Assembly (NCBI GenBank): GCA_016716435.1
Contig: JADJWI010000008.1
Coordinates: 616,001-680,000, forward strand
Reading direction: 5' to 3'
From: Acidobacteriota bacterium
GTDB lineage: Bacteria > Acidobacteriota > Blastocatellia > Pyrinomonadales > Pyrinomonadaceae
Length of the DNA stretch: 64,000 nt
In this document: in pieces, positions 16,450 to 26,150 of the stretch
How positions within the stretch are numbered: position 1 is the first letter of the stretch
Layout: each line of letters begins with the position of its first letter
The notes under the pieces: model-generated
What the model saw: only the letters and a program-made list of their open reading frames with translations
Told to the model about the DNA's origin: nothing
The model's database searches: none
Translations under genes and position numbers: made by a program

Positions 16450-16552
16450 CGGTATGAAAGAATCTAACACACAAGTTTTAGCGGCGGCGACCGGAACCGC
16501 GGATCGCACCCCTTCGACGATCATAGAGCAAGAAAGGAAGGACGGCTGACCA

Positions 16553-17683
16553 ATGAGAACGCATATCAAACTGGGAAAGATTCTGGGCATCGAGATCGGC
16601 ATACACTACAGTTGGCTGATCATCGCTGTCCTTATAACGCTGTCGCTCGGTGGCTATTTTGGACAGTCGCATCCGGAATGGGGCAACGGCGTCATCTGGG
16701 CAATGGCGGTCGGTTCGGCCATGATGTTTTTTGCAGCGATCGTCATCCACGAGATGTCACACGCACTCGTCGCTCGGGCGTACGACATTCCCGTCCGGTC
16801 GATAACGCTCTTCGCCCTCGGCGGAGTGGCCCAGATGGAAAAGGATGCCGAGAGCGCAAAGATGGAGTTTTGGATCGGCATCGTCGGCCCGATCACGAGT
16901 GCCGTTATCGGGGCCATATGCCTCGGGGCGGCGTTGCTTATGGGCTGGACGTTCGGGGCCGATACATCGACACCCTTAATGGCAGTTCTCGTTTGGCTTG
17001 GTTACATCAACATTGCTCTCGCAGTATTTAACATGGTCCCCGGATTCCCGATGGACGGCGGCCGCGTGATGCGGGCCGCGATCTGGGCATTCGTCAAAGA
17101 CCGCGAGCGGGCGACCAAAGCGGCATCGCTGATCGGCCAGACGATCGCATTCGGCTTTATCATTTTTGGCATCATCGCGTTCTTCCGCGGCTCGGGTATT
17201 GGCGGACTCTGGATCGCCTTCATCGGATGGTTTCTGTTGACCTCGGCTCGGGCAAGCTATGCACAATCGGAGATGACGCAAGCTTTCGCCGGGCTGAAGG
17301 TCCGCGACCTGATGACGAGCGAATGCGCCCGCGTCGATCCCCGGACGAATCTTCAATCGCTCGTTGATGACAACATCTTGAAGGCCGGAGGCCGCTGCTT
17401 TTTGGTTGAGGAGAATGGCGAATTGCTTGGGCTCGTGACACCGGCCGATGTTCGCTCGGTCGAGCGGACGATGTGGCCGATGAAGACGGTTGACGATGTG
17501 ATGCGGCCCTTCGAAAAGCTACAAACCGCCACGCCGGAGGCAACGATAGTCGAGGCTCTTGAGGCGATGGGCCGGGCAGACGTCAATCAGCTACCCGTGC
17601 TTGAGGGCGGCCGGCTCGTCGGGCTCATCTCACGCGACCGGATACTAAATTACCTCGTCGCCCGAAAGGAACTCGATATGTGA
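16553..17683 (+). CDS. Site-2 protease (M50) with two CBS domains
   Basis: A 376-residue intramembrane metalloprotease. The zinc motif HEMSH lies in helix 2 (VIHEMSHALVAR, near residue 65), and the third ligand is in NMVPGFPMDGGR. Several further transmembrane segments follow to about residue 235. Residues 245-370 form a CBS pair (VRDLMTSECARV, VDDVMRPFEKLQ), which often binds adenine nucleotides. Proteases of this type cleave membrane-bound regulators. The substrate is unknown, and no anti-sigma factor is nearby. Confidence 0.92.
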   Translation: MRTHIKLGKILGIEIGIHYSWLIIAVLITLSLGGYFGQSHPEWGNGVIWAMAVGSAMMFFAAIVIHEMSHALVARAYDIPVRSITLFALGGVAQMEKDAESAKMEFWIGIVGPITSAVIGAICLGAALLMGWTFGADTSTPLMAVLVWLGYINIALAVFNMVPGFPMDGGRVMRAAIWAFVKDRERATKAASLIGQTIAFGFIIFGIIAFFRGSGIGGLWIAFIGWFLLTSARASYAQSEMTQAFAGLKVRDLMTSECARVDPRTNLQSLVDDNILKAGGRCFLVEENGELLGLVTPADVRSVERTMWPMKTVDDVMRPFEKLQTATPEATIVEALEAMGRADVNQLPVLEGGRLVGLISRDRILNYLVARKELDM

Positions 17684-17694
17684 TCGCAACCGGT

Positions 17695-17925
17695 TCACAT
17701 CCGCTCGGCTTCAAGATTTGCGGCAACGCATTCGCCGCAAAGAAAGCCTTCCGAAACTCCTTGCTCGGCCTTTCGCCTGAATGTGTCGTGCGTGTCCGGG
17801 TCAACAAATACCGTCCGAGCGCATTGCTCGCAAAGCATCTCGTGCGGCATTTCGGCGGTCTTTACGCTCGATTCGGTCTTGATCTCCTCGAACCTGTCTG
17901 CATCAAACTGTGCTCGTGTCGTCAT
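17695..17925 (-). CDS. Small zinc-ribbon-like protein, unknown function
   Basis: A 76-residue cytosolic protein with two CxxC pairs (CEQC near 32 and CGEC near 63) about 30 residues apart, consistent with one zinc ribbon. It is otherwise acidic. It converges on the S2P protease gene with 11 bp between stops. I do not recognise the family; the paired cysteines and clean frame support a real gene. Confidence 0.6.
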   Translation of the reverse strand: MTTRAQFDADRFEEIKTESSVKTAEMPHEMLCEQCARTVFVDPDTHDTFRRKAEQGVSEGFLCGECVAANLEAERM

Positions 17926-18078
17926 TTCGTTACCTCAATTTCTCGGCCGCATTTGCAGGGTAGGGAAGCGGCCGGCCGGATCGTACTTGGGGTCACCTAT
18001 AGAATACCCCGAAACCCCGCCCAAACACAGCGAAGCGATCACAGCCATTACAAGGCAAACTCGGCTTCTCTCGTATAA

Positions 18079-18270
18079 GGAGTTGCTCACGAAGCAAAGG
18101 CAGGCTTGAATGTGGGATTGTCTTCGACGTTTCGCAAACAGATAGTCAAGGACGCCGAACTAATAGAAACTGGTCGCATAAAGGGTGCCCATTGGCATTT
18201 TTTTCAGGGGGCTCAACAGGAAGTCCTGGATTTCTTGACTCAAAATGGTATTAAATACACCGTTCACTGA
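18079..18270 (+). pseudogene. C-terminal remnant of a restriction-endonuclease-fold polymorphic toxin
   Basis: An open frame of 63 codons without a proper start, preceded in frame by a stop. It reads through LIETGRIKGAHWHFFQG and VLDFLTQNGIKYTVH to a stop. The KDAELI...G.IKGAHWHFF...FL...GI.YTVH pattern is the tail of nuclease toxins found at the C terminus of Rhs/RHS-repeat proteins; a VAHEAKAG segment near the start fits the ExK-type core (usual VxhEVKxG, here A for V). It ends 11 bp before the immunity-like gene. Base composition is visibly more A+T-rich than its neighbours. Confidence 0.6.
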
Positions 18271-18281
18271 GAGGAACAAGC

Positions 18282-18812
18282 ATGAAGTTTGGCGTTTTCG
18301 AAGCAATGGCGAAAGAAGAGGCTCAGGAGTACCTTGAGGAGTTTCTAGCTTTTGGTAAAGGCAGCGCAATTGAAATTCTAGAACAGAATCTTCATTTTTC
18401 GGATGACGTCAATTTCACTGTCGAATCTTTGCCGAACATTCTGAAGGCGTTAATTCCGACTTTACGAACCATTCCTAAAGAGGCTGATCCGAATGTACCG
18501 GAATTCATCCGAAAAACTGAGGATTATAAGAAGGGACTGTTTGACTTCGATGATACTTCGAAATTGGTTGTCTTGGCTGCTGGTTATTATTTGGGAGAGA
18601 CGTTTGTTCGAAGCTTCCCGCTTCTAAAGTGGACTACAGGCAATATAGAGTTATTGGAAGGAAATATGCCTGTCGTTGCTCCTTTCAAGAATAGTATAGA
18701 GATGTCACCGATCATGGTTATTGAGAATCTTTTTGCGGGAGTAGTTTCGGGAATTCGGCAAATCACTGCAGTGGATCGAGCAATAGTGATGTGGGTAAAC
18801 CTTACTCCTTAG
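18282..18812 (+). CDS. Probable immunity protein of a polymorphic toxin system
   Basis: A 176-residue cytosolic protein, rich in A+T compared with the flanks, starting after a GAGAGG ribosome site. No known domain is clear. The call rests on position: it starts 11 bp after a toxin C-terminal fragment and is followed by an Rhs-core fragment, the classic toxin-immunity-orphan arrangement. The frame is intact although the toxin is truncated. An unrelated small protein cannot be excluded. Confidence 0.55.
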   Translation: MKFGVFEAMAKEEAQEYLEEFLAFGKGSAIEILEQNLHFSDDVNFTVESLPNILKALIPTLRTIPKEADPNVPEFIRKTEDYKKGLFDFDDTSKLVVLAAGYYLGETFVRSFPLLKWTTGNIELLEGNMPVVAPFKNSIEMSPIMVIENLFAGVVSGIRQITAVDRAIVMWVNLTP

Positions 18813-18901
18813 ACCACATATTCGTCTTTGTCTTAAACGCGAGATTTGCAAAGAGCCCAGCAAAACAAGAGCCCCTTCATCGGTTGCACTCAGTCGAATG
18901 A

Positions 18902-19225
18902 GGCAAACGCGTCAAGAAAGTTACTGATACCGAAACCACCGTTTTCGTCTATTCGGCCGGGAAGCTCGCCGCCGAGTATTCGACCGCACCGCCGGAACAG
19001 AACCCTACAACCAAATGGACGGTCACGGACCAGTTAGGCTCACCGAGGGTTTTGGTCGATAGCCTCGGGCAAGTCGTCTCCCGCCGTGACTTCATGCCGT
19101 TTGGCGAGGAGATCGCGCCCGACGGAGTCCACCGCATCCCCGACCTCAAATACAACTTCGGCGACAACATCCGCCAGAAATTCACCGGCTACCAAAAGGA
19201 CGAAGAAATCAAACTCGACTTCGCC
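18902..19225 (+). pseudogene. Rhs/YD-repeat core fragment
   Basis: An in-frame stretch without a start reads GKRVKKVTDTETTVFVYSAG, then WTVTDQLGSPRVLVDSLG, then FTGYQKDEEIKLDFA. These are the last YD repeat and the Rhs-associated core. It should continue with a tyrosine-rich GARYY motif but breaks off after KLDFA and runs into the tRNA-Phe terminator. It is the remnant of a large secreted toxin carrier; with the toxin tail and immunity gene it marks a decayed island next to a tRNA. Confidence 0.75.
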
Positions 19226-19250
19226 GTTGCACAAGTGTTGCGCAAAATGG

Positions 19251-19275
19251 AAAAGGGCTGCCGATCTGGCAGCCC
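19251..19275 (-). terminator. Terminator of tRNA-Phe
   Basis: On the minus strand, GGGCTGCC and GGCAGCCC form an 8-bp stem with loop AGATC, followed by TTTT. It lies 17 bp past the tRNA 3' end. Confidence 0.8.
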
Positions 19276-19292
19276 TAAGTTGTTGAAAATAT

Positions 19293-19368
<76 letters not shown>

Positions 19369-19508
19369 GGAATCGCGTCTTCAGACGGCGAAACCCTTAA
19401 TATACGGATTCGCTTGTTTTCTGTCAAACGAATCGGGCAATGTCGTTTTCCGAATTGCGAGCGATCGGCATTCGCGGAAATCAGGTGAAATATGGGAAAA
19501 TGCCGGAT

Positions 19509-19919
19509 ATGAATTTGCGTCTTTTATCTCTTATCGCACTATTGTCAATTGCGGCTGCCTGCGGCGGCGGCGCCACGGGTAATTCCAATCAGGCCGCGGC
19601 GAATAACGCCAACATCCCGGCGGGAATGCAGCCGATGCCGATCCAGCCTTCGGGCGAATCGACGCCCGGCATTCCGCCTCCGGGCCAAGCGAACGTCGTG
19701 GCAAACGGTGCGACGCCAACACCCGGAATCGACCCTGCAAATGTGAACCGCCCGATGAAGCCCGGAGCGACGCCGACGCCTGGCATTCCGGATCAGGAAA
19801 CGCTGCGACGACAAATGAACCAGCGAAACACGAACGTCAACGCTCCGCCGCCGGCCGGTGCAAATACCTCATCCTCAATGCCGGACCGCAAACAACCGCG
19901 TCCGGTCGGTCAGGAATAA
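19509..19919 (+). CDS. Proline-rich lipoprotein
   Basis: A 136-residue predicted lipoprotein: signal MNLRLLSLIALLSIAAAC with the lipobox ending at Cys18, followed by an Asn/Ala/Pro/Gly-rich, low-complexity body. The motif ATPTPGI appears three times. No fold is recognised. An upstream frame from 19440 is open, but the ATG at 19509 (or 19500) directly precedes the signal peptide. It converges on recA with 25 bp between. Confidence 0.75.
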   Translation: MNLRLLSLIALLSIAAACGGGATGNSNQAAANNANIPAGMQPMPIQPSGESTPGIPPPGQANVVANGATPTPGIDPANVNRPMKPGATPTPGIPDQETLRRQMNQRNTNVNAPPPAGANTSSSMPDRKQPRPVGQE

Positions 19920-19944
19920 CTATTCAAGCGGCGGCGCCTAGCGT

Positions 19945-20964
19945 TTATGCGGGCGCCGCTTCCGCCGCTTCGGTAACAACAAATCCAAGTGCCTTCTTAA
20001 CCTCGGCCTCGATCCGGTCGCGGGTGTCGGTGTTTTCCTTGAGCATGTTCTTGACGTTCTCGCGGCCCTGGCCGAGCCTTTCTCCCTTATAAGAAAACCA
20101 CGCTCCGGTCTTATCGACCACGTTATTTGCCACGGCCAGATCGATCAGGTCGCCCTCGCGTGAAATGCCTTCGCCATACATGATGTCAAATTCCGTCTCG
20201 CGGAAGGGCGGTGCGCATTTGTTCTTTACGACCTTCACGCGGGTGCGGTTGCCGACCACCTTGTCGCCGTCCTTGATCGCGCCGATACGGCGAATGTCGA
20301 GCCGGACGCTGGCGTAAAACTTCAATGCCTTGCCGCCGGTCGTCGTCTCCGGCGAGCCGAAAAATACGCCGATCTTTTCGCGAAGCTGATTGATGAAGAT
20401 GAACGTCGTCCGCGAATTGGCGACGATCGCCGTGATCTTTCTGAGCGCCTGCGACATCAGCCGAGCCTGAAGGCCGGGAAGCGAATCGCCCATCTCGCCA
20501 TCGAGCTCGGCCCGCGGGACGAGTGCCGCGACCGAATCGACCACGATGACGTCAATGCTGTTTGAGCGGATAAGCGTTTCGGCGATCTCAAGCGCCTGCT
20601 CGCCCGAGTCCGGCTGCGAGATCAGAAGGTCGTCGATGTTCACACCGAGCTTGCCGGCATATTCCGGATCCATCGCGTGTTCGGCATCGATGTAAGCGGC
20701 AATTCCGCCGGCCTTTTGGGCAGACGCCACGACCTGCAATGCCAGCGTCGTCTTACCCGAACTTTCAGGGCCGTAGATCTCAATGATGCGTCCTCGCGGC
20801 ACGCCGCCGACGCCGATCGCGGCGTCGAGGCTGAGGCAATTTGTTGAGATCGCCCCGGCTTCCTCGTGCGGGCGTTCTCCGAGCCGCATTATCGAGCCCT
20901 TTCCGAATTTCTTTTCGATCTGCAGAAGGGCAGATTCAATGGCCTTGCTTTTATCGATGCTCAT
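19945..20964 (-). CDS. recA: Recombinase RecA
   Basis: A 339-residue RecA. It shows Walker A GPESSGKTT, the KFGKGSIMRLGE start region, loop L1 near GDSLPGLQARLMSQALRK, NQLREKIGVFFGSPETTTGG and an acidic/Ala-rich C terminus. RecA drives strand exchange and triggers LexA cleavage. In the 255-bp upstream gap I see no recognisable LexA box of the E. coli or Bacillus type; acidobacterial LexA sites may differ. Confidence 0.98.
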   Translation of the reverse strand: MSIDKSKAIESALLQIEKKFGKGSIMRLGERPHEEAGAISTNCLSLDAAIGVGGVPRGRIIEIYGPESSGKTTLALQVVASAQKAGGIAAYIDAEHAMDPEYAGKLGVNIDDLLISQPDSGEQALEIAETLIRSNSIDVIVVDSVAALVPRAELDGEMGDSLPGLQARLMSQALRKITAIVANSRTTFIFINQLREKIGVFFGSPETTTGGKALKFYASVRLDIRRIGAIKDGDKVVGNRTRVKVVKNKCAPPFRETEFDIMYGEGISREGDLIDLAVANNVVDKTGAWFSYKGERLGQGRENVKNMLKENTDTRDRIEAEVKKALGFVVTEAAEAAPA

Positions 20965-21219
20965 TTATTTTTGGTTCTCCAGAAGATGGGATTTCCGATA
21001 CTTTACTTATACTCGAAGGAATTTCCAAATCTCCCAGAGCGTATCACGGATGAAACACATACGCAACGCTGGAAAGTCGTTCTCGCAGCGTTTAAACGGC
21101 AGGTATTTTCGGTTCCCGAACGTAGCGTGCATTTGAGCAGCACTCGCTTTGTCCTATAATGATGCTCATCGTATAACGCGGCAGGTTTTGCGGGTCACTT
21201 CCTGCCAACGACCGAAACC

Positions 21220-23394
21220 ATGAACTTTTCCAGCCCGATCGGCCAAACGCTCGACGGCAAATACAACATCGAACGCGAACTGGGCCGCGGCGGGATGGGA
21301 ACCGTCTATCTTGCGACCCATCTCGGCACCGAACGCCCGGTCGCGGTCAAGATAATCGCGCCGCAATTCATGCAGCGGCCAGAGTTCGTGGAGCGCTTTC
21401 GCCGCGAGGCCCGAGCGGCCGGCCGGCTGCGTCACCCGAACGTCGTCGATGTCACCGACTTCGGCTTTGCGGAAACGGACAGCGGCCGCGTCGCGTATCT
21501 GGTGATGGAGTACCTCGATGGTTGCACGCTCGGTGAGATACTCGATGAAGAAAAGAATCTGCCCGTCAGTTGGACGCTCGATATTCTCGAGCAGGTTTGT
21601 TCGGCCGTCCACGAGGCACATCAGCAGGGCATAATCCACCGCGACCTCAAGCCCGACAATATTTGGCTCGAGCCGAACCAACGTGGCGGCTACACGGTCA
21701 AAGTTCTCGATTTTGGCATCGCCAAGCTTGATTCGGCCGGGCTTATCGATCATTCCGCAGAGCCGCCGCGGCCGGGCGGTGCGGCGACAATGGCCGCCGG
21801 CTCGGCAAGCACATTCGCCGGCGACGAAGGCTCGACCGCCATCCACGACAGCATTTCGCCGACGCAGATCGTCGAAGCTCAGACATTGATTCAGGCCGCA
21901 GACGGACCAAAGATCGACAGGGCGTCCCGCCAAACGGTGAACATCGCCGCGGAACAAGATCAGGATGGCGTCGGGACAAAAATTCTCGAAAATGGCGACG
22001 GCGGGCCGACCGCCGAAACGACGCCGCAAAAGTCGACCGCGGAACTCACTCGCGTCGGTGCCGTGCTCGGAACGCCGCTCTTTATGTCGCCGGAGCAGTG
22101 CCGCGGGCAAAGGCTCGACGCACGCTCGGATGTTTACAGCATCGGCGTCATTGCGTATCAGATGCTCTCGGGCGAGCCGCCGTTCAAGGGCGATTTCACC
22201 GAAGTAATGGCATCGCACCGCGATACGCCGCCGCCGCCGCTTAAGGTCCGCAAGGTCCGCCGCAAGCTTCGCCGGGTGATAATGTCCGCGCTCGAAAAAG
22301 ACCCCGAGCTACGGCCGAATTCAGCAGCGTCATTTGCGACCATTCTCCGTTCGCGGAGTGAGGGAATCGGCGGACTTATCCGGCGGGCCGTGATCATCTA
22401 TTCAGAACACCTCGGCAAGTTCCTCGCTCTCTCGACGCTCTTCTACATTCCGATGATGCTCTTGACGTTCGCCATCGTCACGGTGACCGTCCTCAAGGCG
22501 ACCGACCAAATGGCCGAGACACCCGCGAACATCACGAGCGGAGTGCTTCAGGTCGCACTTTTTGTCGTTACGGTTTTCACGGCCTACCTCATTATCGGAA
22601 CGAATACCTGGATCGTCAGTCATTCCATCGCCGTTCCGCTTAGGCCGATCAGGGTCCGCTCCGCGCTTCGCGAGGTCAATAAGCGCCGCGGCCGACTGCT
22701 TGGCACAGGAATGCTTTCGACGATGCTCCAGCTGGCCATCGGAGCTATTACGTGCGGCGTAGGTTTTCTTGTCACGAGCGTTTTGTGGGCGTTGGTCGGT
22801 CCGGTCGTGATGATGGAAAACCTTCGCGGATGGACGGCGATCAAGCGTTCGAGCCAGCTGGTCAGGCGTTCGCTTGGCACGACCGTCGCCGCTATTTTCA
22901 TCATGTTTCTCGTCCCGGCGATCGTTGCGGGTTCGCTCTCGTTCGTTATCAACATAACCGCCGTCGCGGTCGAAAAATCTGCCAGCAACGTGGTCGTAAA
23001 CGAGACCACCGATGGCTCGGACACCCAGGTCGTCGGCGATGCGAAGATCGACCCCGCGACCGGCGAGCGCGATGGCCAGGTGACGATCAAGACCGGAAAT
23101 CAGCCGGCGATCCGCTTCGTCAACATGGACCGCGACACCCGCAAGCGGATCACCAACGCGCTTCTCGAGAGCCTTCTTCAGATCTTGCTCATCCCCATTC
23201 AACTCGTGATGACGTCGTTTACGGCCATCATCGCTGCTTTGCTTTTCATCAAAACCCGACAAGCGGGCGGCGAGCCGATCTCAGATCTCCTCACGCAATT
23301 TGAAGATACCGACGGGCCGAAAAAGAAGTGGCAGGAGCGGGTCCGACAGCGACTGCTTCAATCGGGCCGCATCTCCGGAAGCAGCAAGTCTTAG
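21220..23394 (+). CDS. Ser/Thr protein kinase with long activation segment and membrane domain
   Basis: A 724-residue active-looking Hanks kinase: glycine loop LGRGGMGTVY (21-30), VAVK Lys44, HRDLKPDN (140-147), DFG (164-166) and SPE (290-292). The activation segment is about 128 residues rather than 20-35, filled by a Ser/Thr/Ala/Gly-rich insert (about 175-275). The C-terminal part (about 390-700) has several transmembrane segments and a polar loop near 590-650. The VWFA gene starts 2 bp after its stop, so they are co-transcribed. Confidence 0.92.
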   Translation: MNFSSPIGQTLDGKYNIERELGRGGMGTVYLATHLGTERPVAVKIIAPQFMQRPEFVERFRREARAAGRLRHPNVVDVTDFGFAETDSGRVAYLVMEYLDGCTLGEILDEEKNLPVSWTLDILEQVCSAVHEAHQQGIIHRDLKPDNIWLEPNQRGGYTVKVLDFGIAKLDSAGLIDHSAEPPRPGGAATMAAGSASTFAGDEGSTAIHDSISPTQIVEAQTLIQAADGPKIDRASRQTVNIAAEQDQDGVGTKILENGDGGPTAETTPQKSTAELTRVGAVLGTPLFMSPEQCRGQRLDARSDVYSIGVIAYQMLSGEPPFKGDFTEVMASHRDTPPPPLKVRKVRRKLRRVIMSALEKDPELRPNSAASFATILRSRSEGIGGLIRRAVIIYSEHLGKFLALSTLFYIPMMLLTFAIVTVTVLKATDQMAETPANITSGVLQVALFVVTVFTAYLIIGTNTWIVSHSIAVPLRPIRVRSALREVNKRRGRLLGTGMLSTMLQLAIGAITCGVGFLVTSVLWALVGPVVMMENLRGWTAIKRSSQLVRRSLGTTVAAIFIMFLVPAIVAGSLSFVINITAVAVEKSASNVVVNETTDGSDTQVVGDAKIDPATGERDGQVTIKTGNQPAIRFVNMDRDTRKRITNALLESLLQILLIPIQLVMTSFTAIIAALLFIKTRQAGGEPISDLLTQFEDTDGPKKKWQERVRQRLLQSGRISGSSKS

Positions 23395-23396
23395 CG

Positions 23397-25061
23397 ATGT
23401 CGAAGTTTTTCTCATGCTTGATATTGCCCGTGCTCGCGGCGGCAGTTTTGATCGCCACGGCGAGCGGGCAGGGAAGTGTGCGGGAGTTCCCACTCGCGGC
23501 GGGTCAAACGCTTTCGGTTGCGAATCCGCGTGGGCGGGTCGAGGCACGGACCGATGCGTCGCTTACCGTTTCGGGCCGGCTTGAGCTTACGTCCGAAGCC
23601 GGTATTTCCGACGGAGTCGCGCAGATCGCGGCCAATTCGATCACCATCCCCGCAACCGTCCGCGACCGCATCGACATCGTGCTCGTGCTTCCCGAGCGCA
23701 CCTCGCTCCGCATCACGACCACCGACGGCGAGATCCTTGCCGAAGGCAATTTTCTCAAGCTCGAGGCACGCACCGAGACCGGCACCATCGCCGTTGACCT
23801 CCCCGAAGATCAGCTTGAATATTCGCTGCTCTGGACCGAATCGCGGCCGCGTTATGTTGCCGATTTCAAGCTCGAGCCGATGCGCGAACGCTCGCGTGGC
23901 CGCTTCGTGATTAAAGGTAAACACGCCGCTCCTGAAGGTTCCGCCGACCGCTCGGCGACGCTTTCGGCCCAGACGGCCCGCGGCATTATCGTGCTCAATG
24001 TGCCGCCAAACGAGGTCCCGGCCGACCTCCGCGAGCGAACGCTGACCGACGCCGCAAAGGGAATGATCCGCAGCGGCGACAGCATTCTGATGGAAGCGAT
24101 CAGGCGAGCCGCCCCGAAGTATTACGGCGATTACGCCCGATCGCTTCCGCCCTTTCGTCGCGAGCCCGGCCTTCGCGACGGCACTTCCGCTGTTAGCTTT
24201 TCGGGCCCCGGGCTTCGGCGTGCGACCGTCGCTGTGACCGACGCGAACGACCGTGCGATCGCCGACATTCGCCCCGAGGAGTTTGAGATAACCGAGGCCG
24301 GCCGGCCGCTTGAGCCGATCTCCGTCGCGAGGGTCGAGTCGCCGGTCAATCTGATCTTGCTTCTGGATGTTTCGGGCAGCGTCGAGGGCTACGTCAATTT
24401 CATCCGCCGCACGGCGAGGGCATTTATCGCGACGGTCGATCCGCGCGACCGCGTGGCGATCGTCATCTTTGCCGACGACGTAAAAACGCTTGTCACATTT
24501 ACGAACGACAAGGCAAAGCTCTCCGAAAGCCTTGATACATTCGACGCCGGGGGAGCGACCGCCTTTTACGACGCCGTCGGCTACACCATCGCCGAGACGC
24601 TCCGCCCCATCCGCGGCGAGCGGACGGCGATCGTGATCCTGACCGATGGCGACGACAATCGCTCTTTTCTGCCCTTTGATCCGCTCGTCTCGGCCATCGG
24701 CGAAAGCGGCGCGCTCATCTATCCGCTCTACATTCCCTCGGCGCTTGTCGCCGCCGCTGAGTCCGCTCCAGACCGCCGTGCAGATCCGCTCCGGGCACGC
24801 TACTTTGGGCTTTCAAAGCGGGCCGAGGGCGAAGGCGAGCGGCTCGCCAAGGCCTCGGGCGGCGTCTATTACCCCATCTCTCAGGTCGCCGAGATCGACC
24901 GCGCATACGAGGACATCGCCAGCCAACTCCGCGCCGCCTATGACATCACATACCGCTCCGAACTCTCCGAGCCCGACCCCAACCGCCCCTCGCCCCGCCT
25001 CCGCATCCGCGTAACCCGCCCCAACGCCCAAGTCCGCATCGACCGGGTAACCGTGCCCTAA
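23397..25061 (+). CDS. Secreted VWFA-domain protein (Acidobacteria-type)
   Basis: A 554-residue exported protein with a signal peptide (about 1-25, ending ASG). The N-terminal half is beta-rich. A Bap-like segment (RRATVAVTDANDRAIADIRP) precedes a von Willebrand factor A domain at about 320-540 with the metal site DVSGS and TDGDDN. This matches the VWFA-related proteins abundant in Acidobacteriota, whose roles are mostly unknown. The ATG at 23397 directly follows the kinase stop; an upstream frame start would overlap the kinase. Confidence 0.88.
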   Translation: MSKFFSCLILPVLAAAVLIATASGQGSVREFPLAAGQTLSVANPRGRVEARTDASLTVSGRLELTSEAGISDGVAQIAANSITIPATVRDRIDIVLVLPERTSLRITTTDGEILAEGNFLKLEARTETGTIAVDLPEDQLEYSLLWTESRPRYVADFKLEPMRERSRGRFVIKGKHAAPEGSADRSATLSAQTARGIIVLNVPPNEVPADLRERTLTDAAKGMIRSGDSILMEAIRRAAPKYYGDYARSLPPFRREPGLRDGTSAVSFSGPGLRRATVAVTDANDRAIADIRPEEFEITEAGRPLEPISVARVESPVNLILLLDVSGSVEGYVNFIRRTARAFIATVDPRDRVAIVIFADDVKTLVTFTNDKAKLSESLDTFDAGGATAFYDAVGYTIAETLRPIRGERTAIVILTDGDDNRSFLPFDPLVSAIGESGALIYPLYIPSALVAAAESAPDRRADPLRARYFGLSKRAEGEGERLAKASGGVYYPISQVAEIDRAYEDIASQLRAAYDITYRSELSEPDPNRPSPRLRIRVTRPNAQVRIDRVTVP

Positions 25062-25400
25062 GTTGCGAAAGTTGCGAAGTTGCGAAGTTTCGGAGTTGCA
25101 GAGTTTCGGAGTTTCGGAGTTGCGAAGTTGCGGAGTTGCAGAGTTGCGGAGGTTGAAATTCCAAATTCCAGACTCCAGATTCCGCATTCATCATTCCGAA
25201 TTCCGCATTCAACTTGTCCCGGCTTTAGCCGGCCGTTCAGAGTGCGGGCTTTAGTCCGTCGTTTGGAGTTCCACCTTTAGGTGGCCTACCCGAGTCGTCG
25301 AAGACGACGCCATTGATGTAGCCCACATCGCAAGATGTGGGTCACAGCCACAACCAACCGAGAACCGTCGAAGACGGTGGCATTTGCACACAGACATCTG
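25062..25400. repeat. Composite repeat block: octamer array plus mini-palindromes
   Basis: From 25064 to about 25150, variants of GTTGCGAA repeat every 8 bp. A run of ATTCCAGACTCC-like units follows to 25210. Short palindromes come next: CCGGCTTTAGCCGG (25219-25232), CGGGCTTTAGTCCG, CCACCTTTAGGTGG, GTCGTCGAAGACGAC, CCCACATCGCAAGATGTGGG and ACCGTCGAAGACGGT. The same kinds of unit recur inverted at 34.9-35.6 kb and in ybeY. No gene is visible. Confidence 0.8.
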
Positions 25401-25636
25401 GATTCTGGAATTCCCATTCCTCATGACACCCCTGCTAAAATTCCCAATAAGCCAACCGCCGCCGGTCCCGGAGCATCTTTGAAGGTTAGAATTGTCCAAC
25501 ATCGCCACGACGCAGCCGTTCGCCGGTCAAAGGACGACCCGTCGTTCAACGATATGGCAACCAGAGTGATCACGGAAGGCTAGAATGATCAATATGAAAG
25601 ACGGGACCCCAATTGGCTCATAATAAGCTAGGAAAA

Positions 25637-26107
25637 ATGGAAATGAATAAACGATTGACGGTGCTCTTTCTGGTCACGTTCTTTTCGGTCGCTTGTTCGG
25701 CTCAGCATCCTCCGAGCAATGACGACGACATCATCCGAATGGGACCCAATGAAAGAGCCGATCTTGTCTTGTTCTTCAAGAAGGGCACGGACTGGAAGGA
25801 GATTCTCGAATTTAATCGTTCCGTGATCGGAATTCCGAATGAAACCGGCAGCGGATTCCAGTCCCTCCCTGGAATGATGAGTGTAATAAAGATCCAGATC
25901 TACGGATTTGAGGGAGAGGCGATCAATTTCAAGCCGAATGCCACAGATGAAGAGAAAACCTTCCTAAAGAAAAGGGTGGAGGAATCACCACTGGTTTACA
26001 AGGTGTATGAAAACGTCATTCCAGAGGCGATAAATGACCTTCACGAGAATAGCGACAATAAGCCGCAATATCGCAGGCCTGAGCCCGCTTCCGCCCAGGA
26101 CCAATAG
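25637..26107 (+). CDS. Putative lipoprotein of unknown function
   Basis: A 156-residue exported protein. The signal MNKRLTVLFLVTFFSVAC ends in a lipobox cysteine. The body has no repeats and no known motif; it is more A+T-rich than core genes here. The ATG at 25637 or 25643 fits the GGA site; the frame is open from 25613. It lies 43 bp before another small exported protein, within a repeat-flanked accessory patch. Confidence 0.65.
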   Translation: MEMNKRLTVLFLVTFFSVACSAQHPPSNDDDIIRMGPNERADLVLFFKKGTDWKEILEFNRSVIGIPNETGSGFQSLPGMMSVIKIQIYGFEGEAINFKPNATDEEKTFLKKRVEESPLVYKVYENVIPEAINDLHENSDNKPQYRRPEPASAQDQ

Positions 26108-26150
26108 TCGGATCTGAAATAATCTATGTTGGAGAAGCAAGACTAAGACA

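Noticed and set aside
21166..22218. Long minus-strand open frame opposite the Ser/Thr kinase
   Set aside because: It is antisense to a clear kinase with all motifs; such frames are common in G+C-rich DNA.
22402..23262. Minus-strand open frame opposite the kinase C terminus
   Set aside because: Low-complexity, charge-rich translation with no domain; shadow of the kinase frame.
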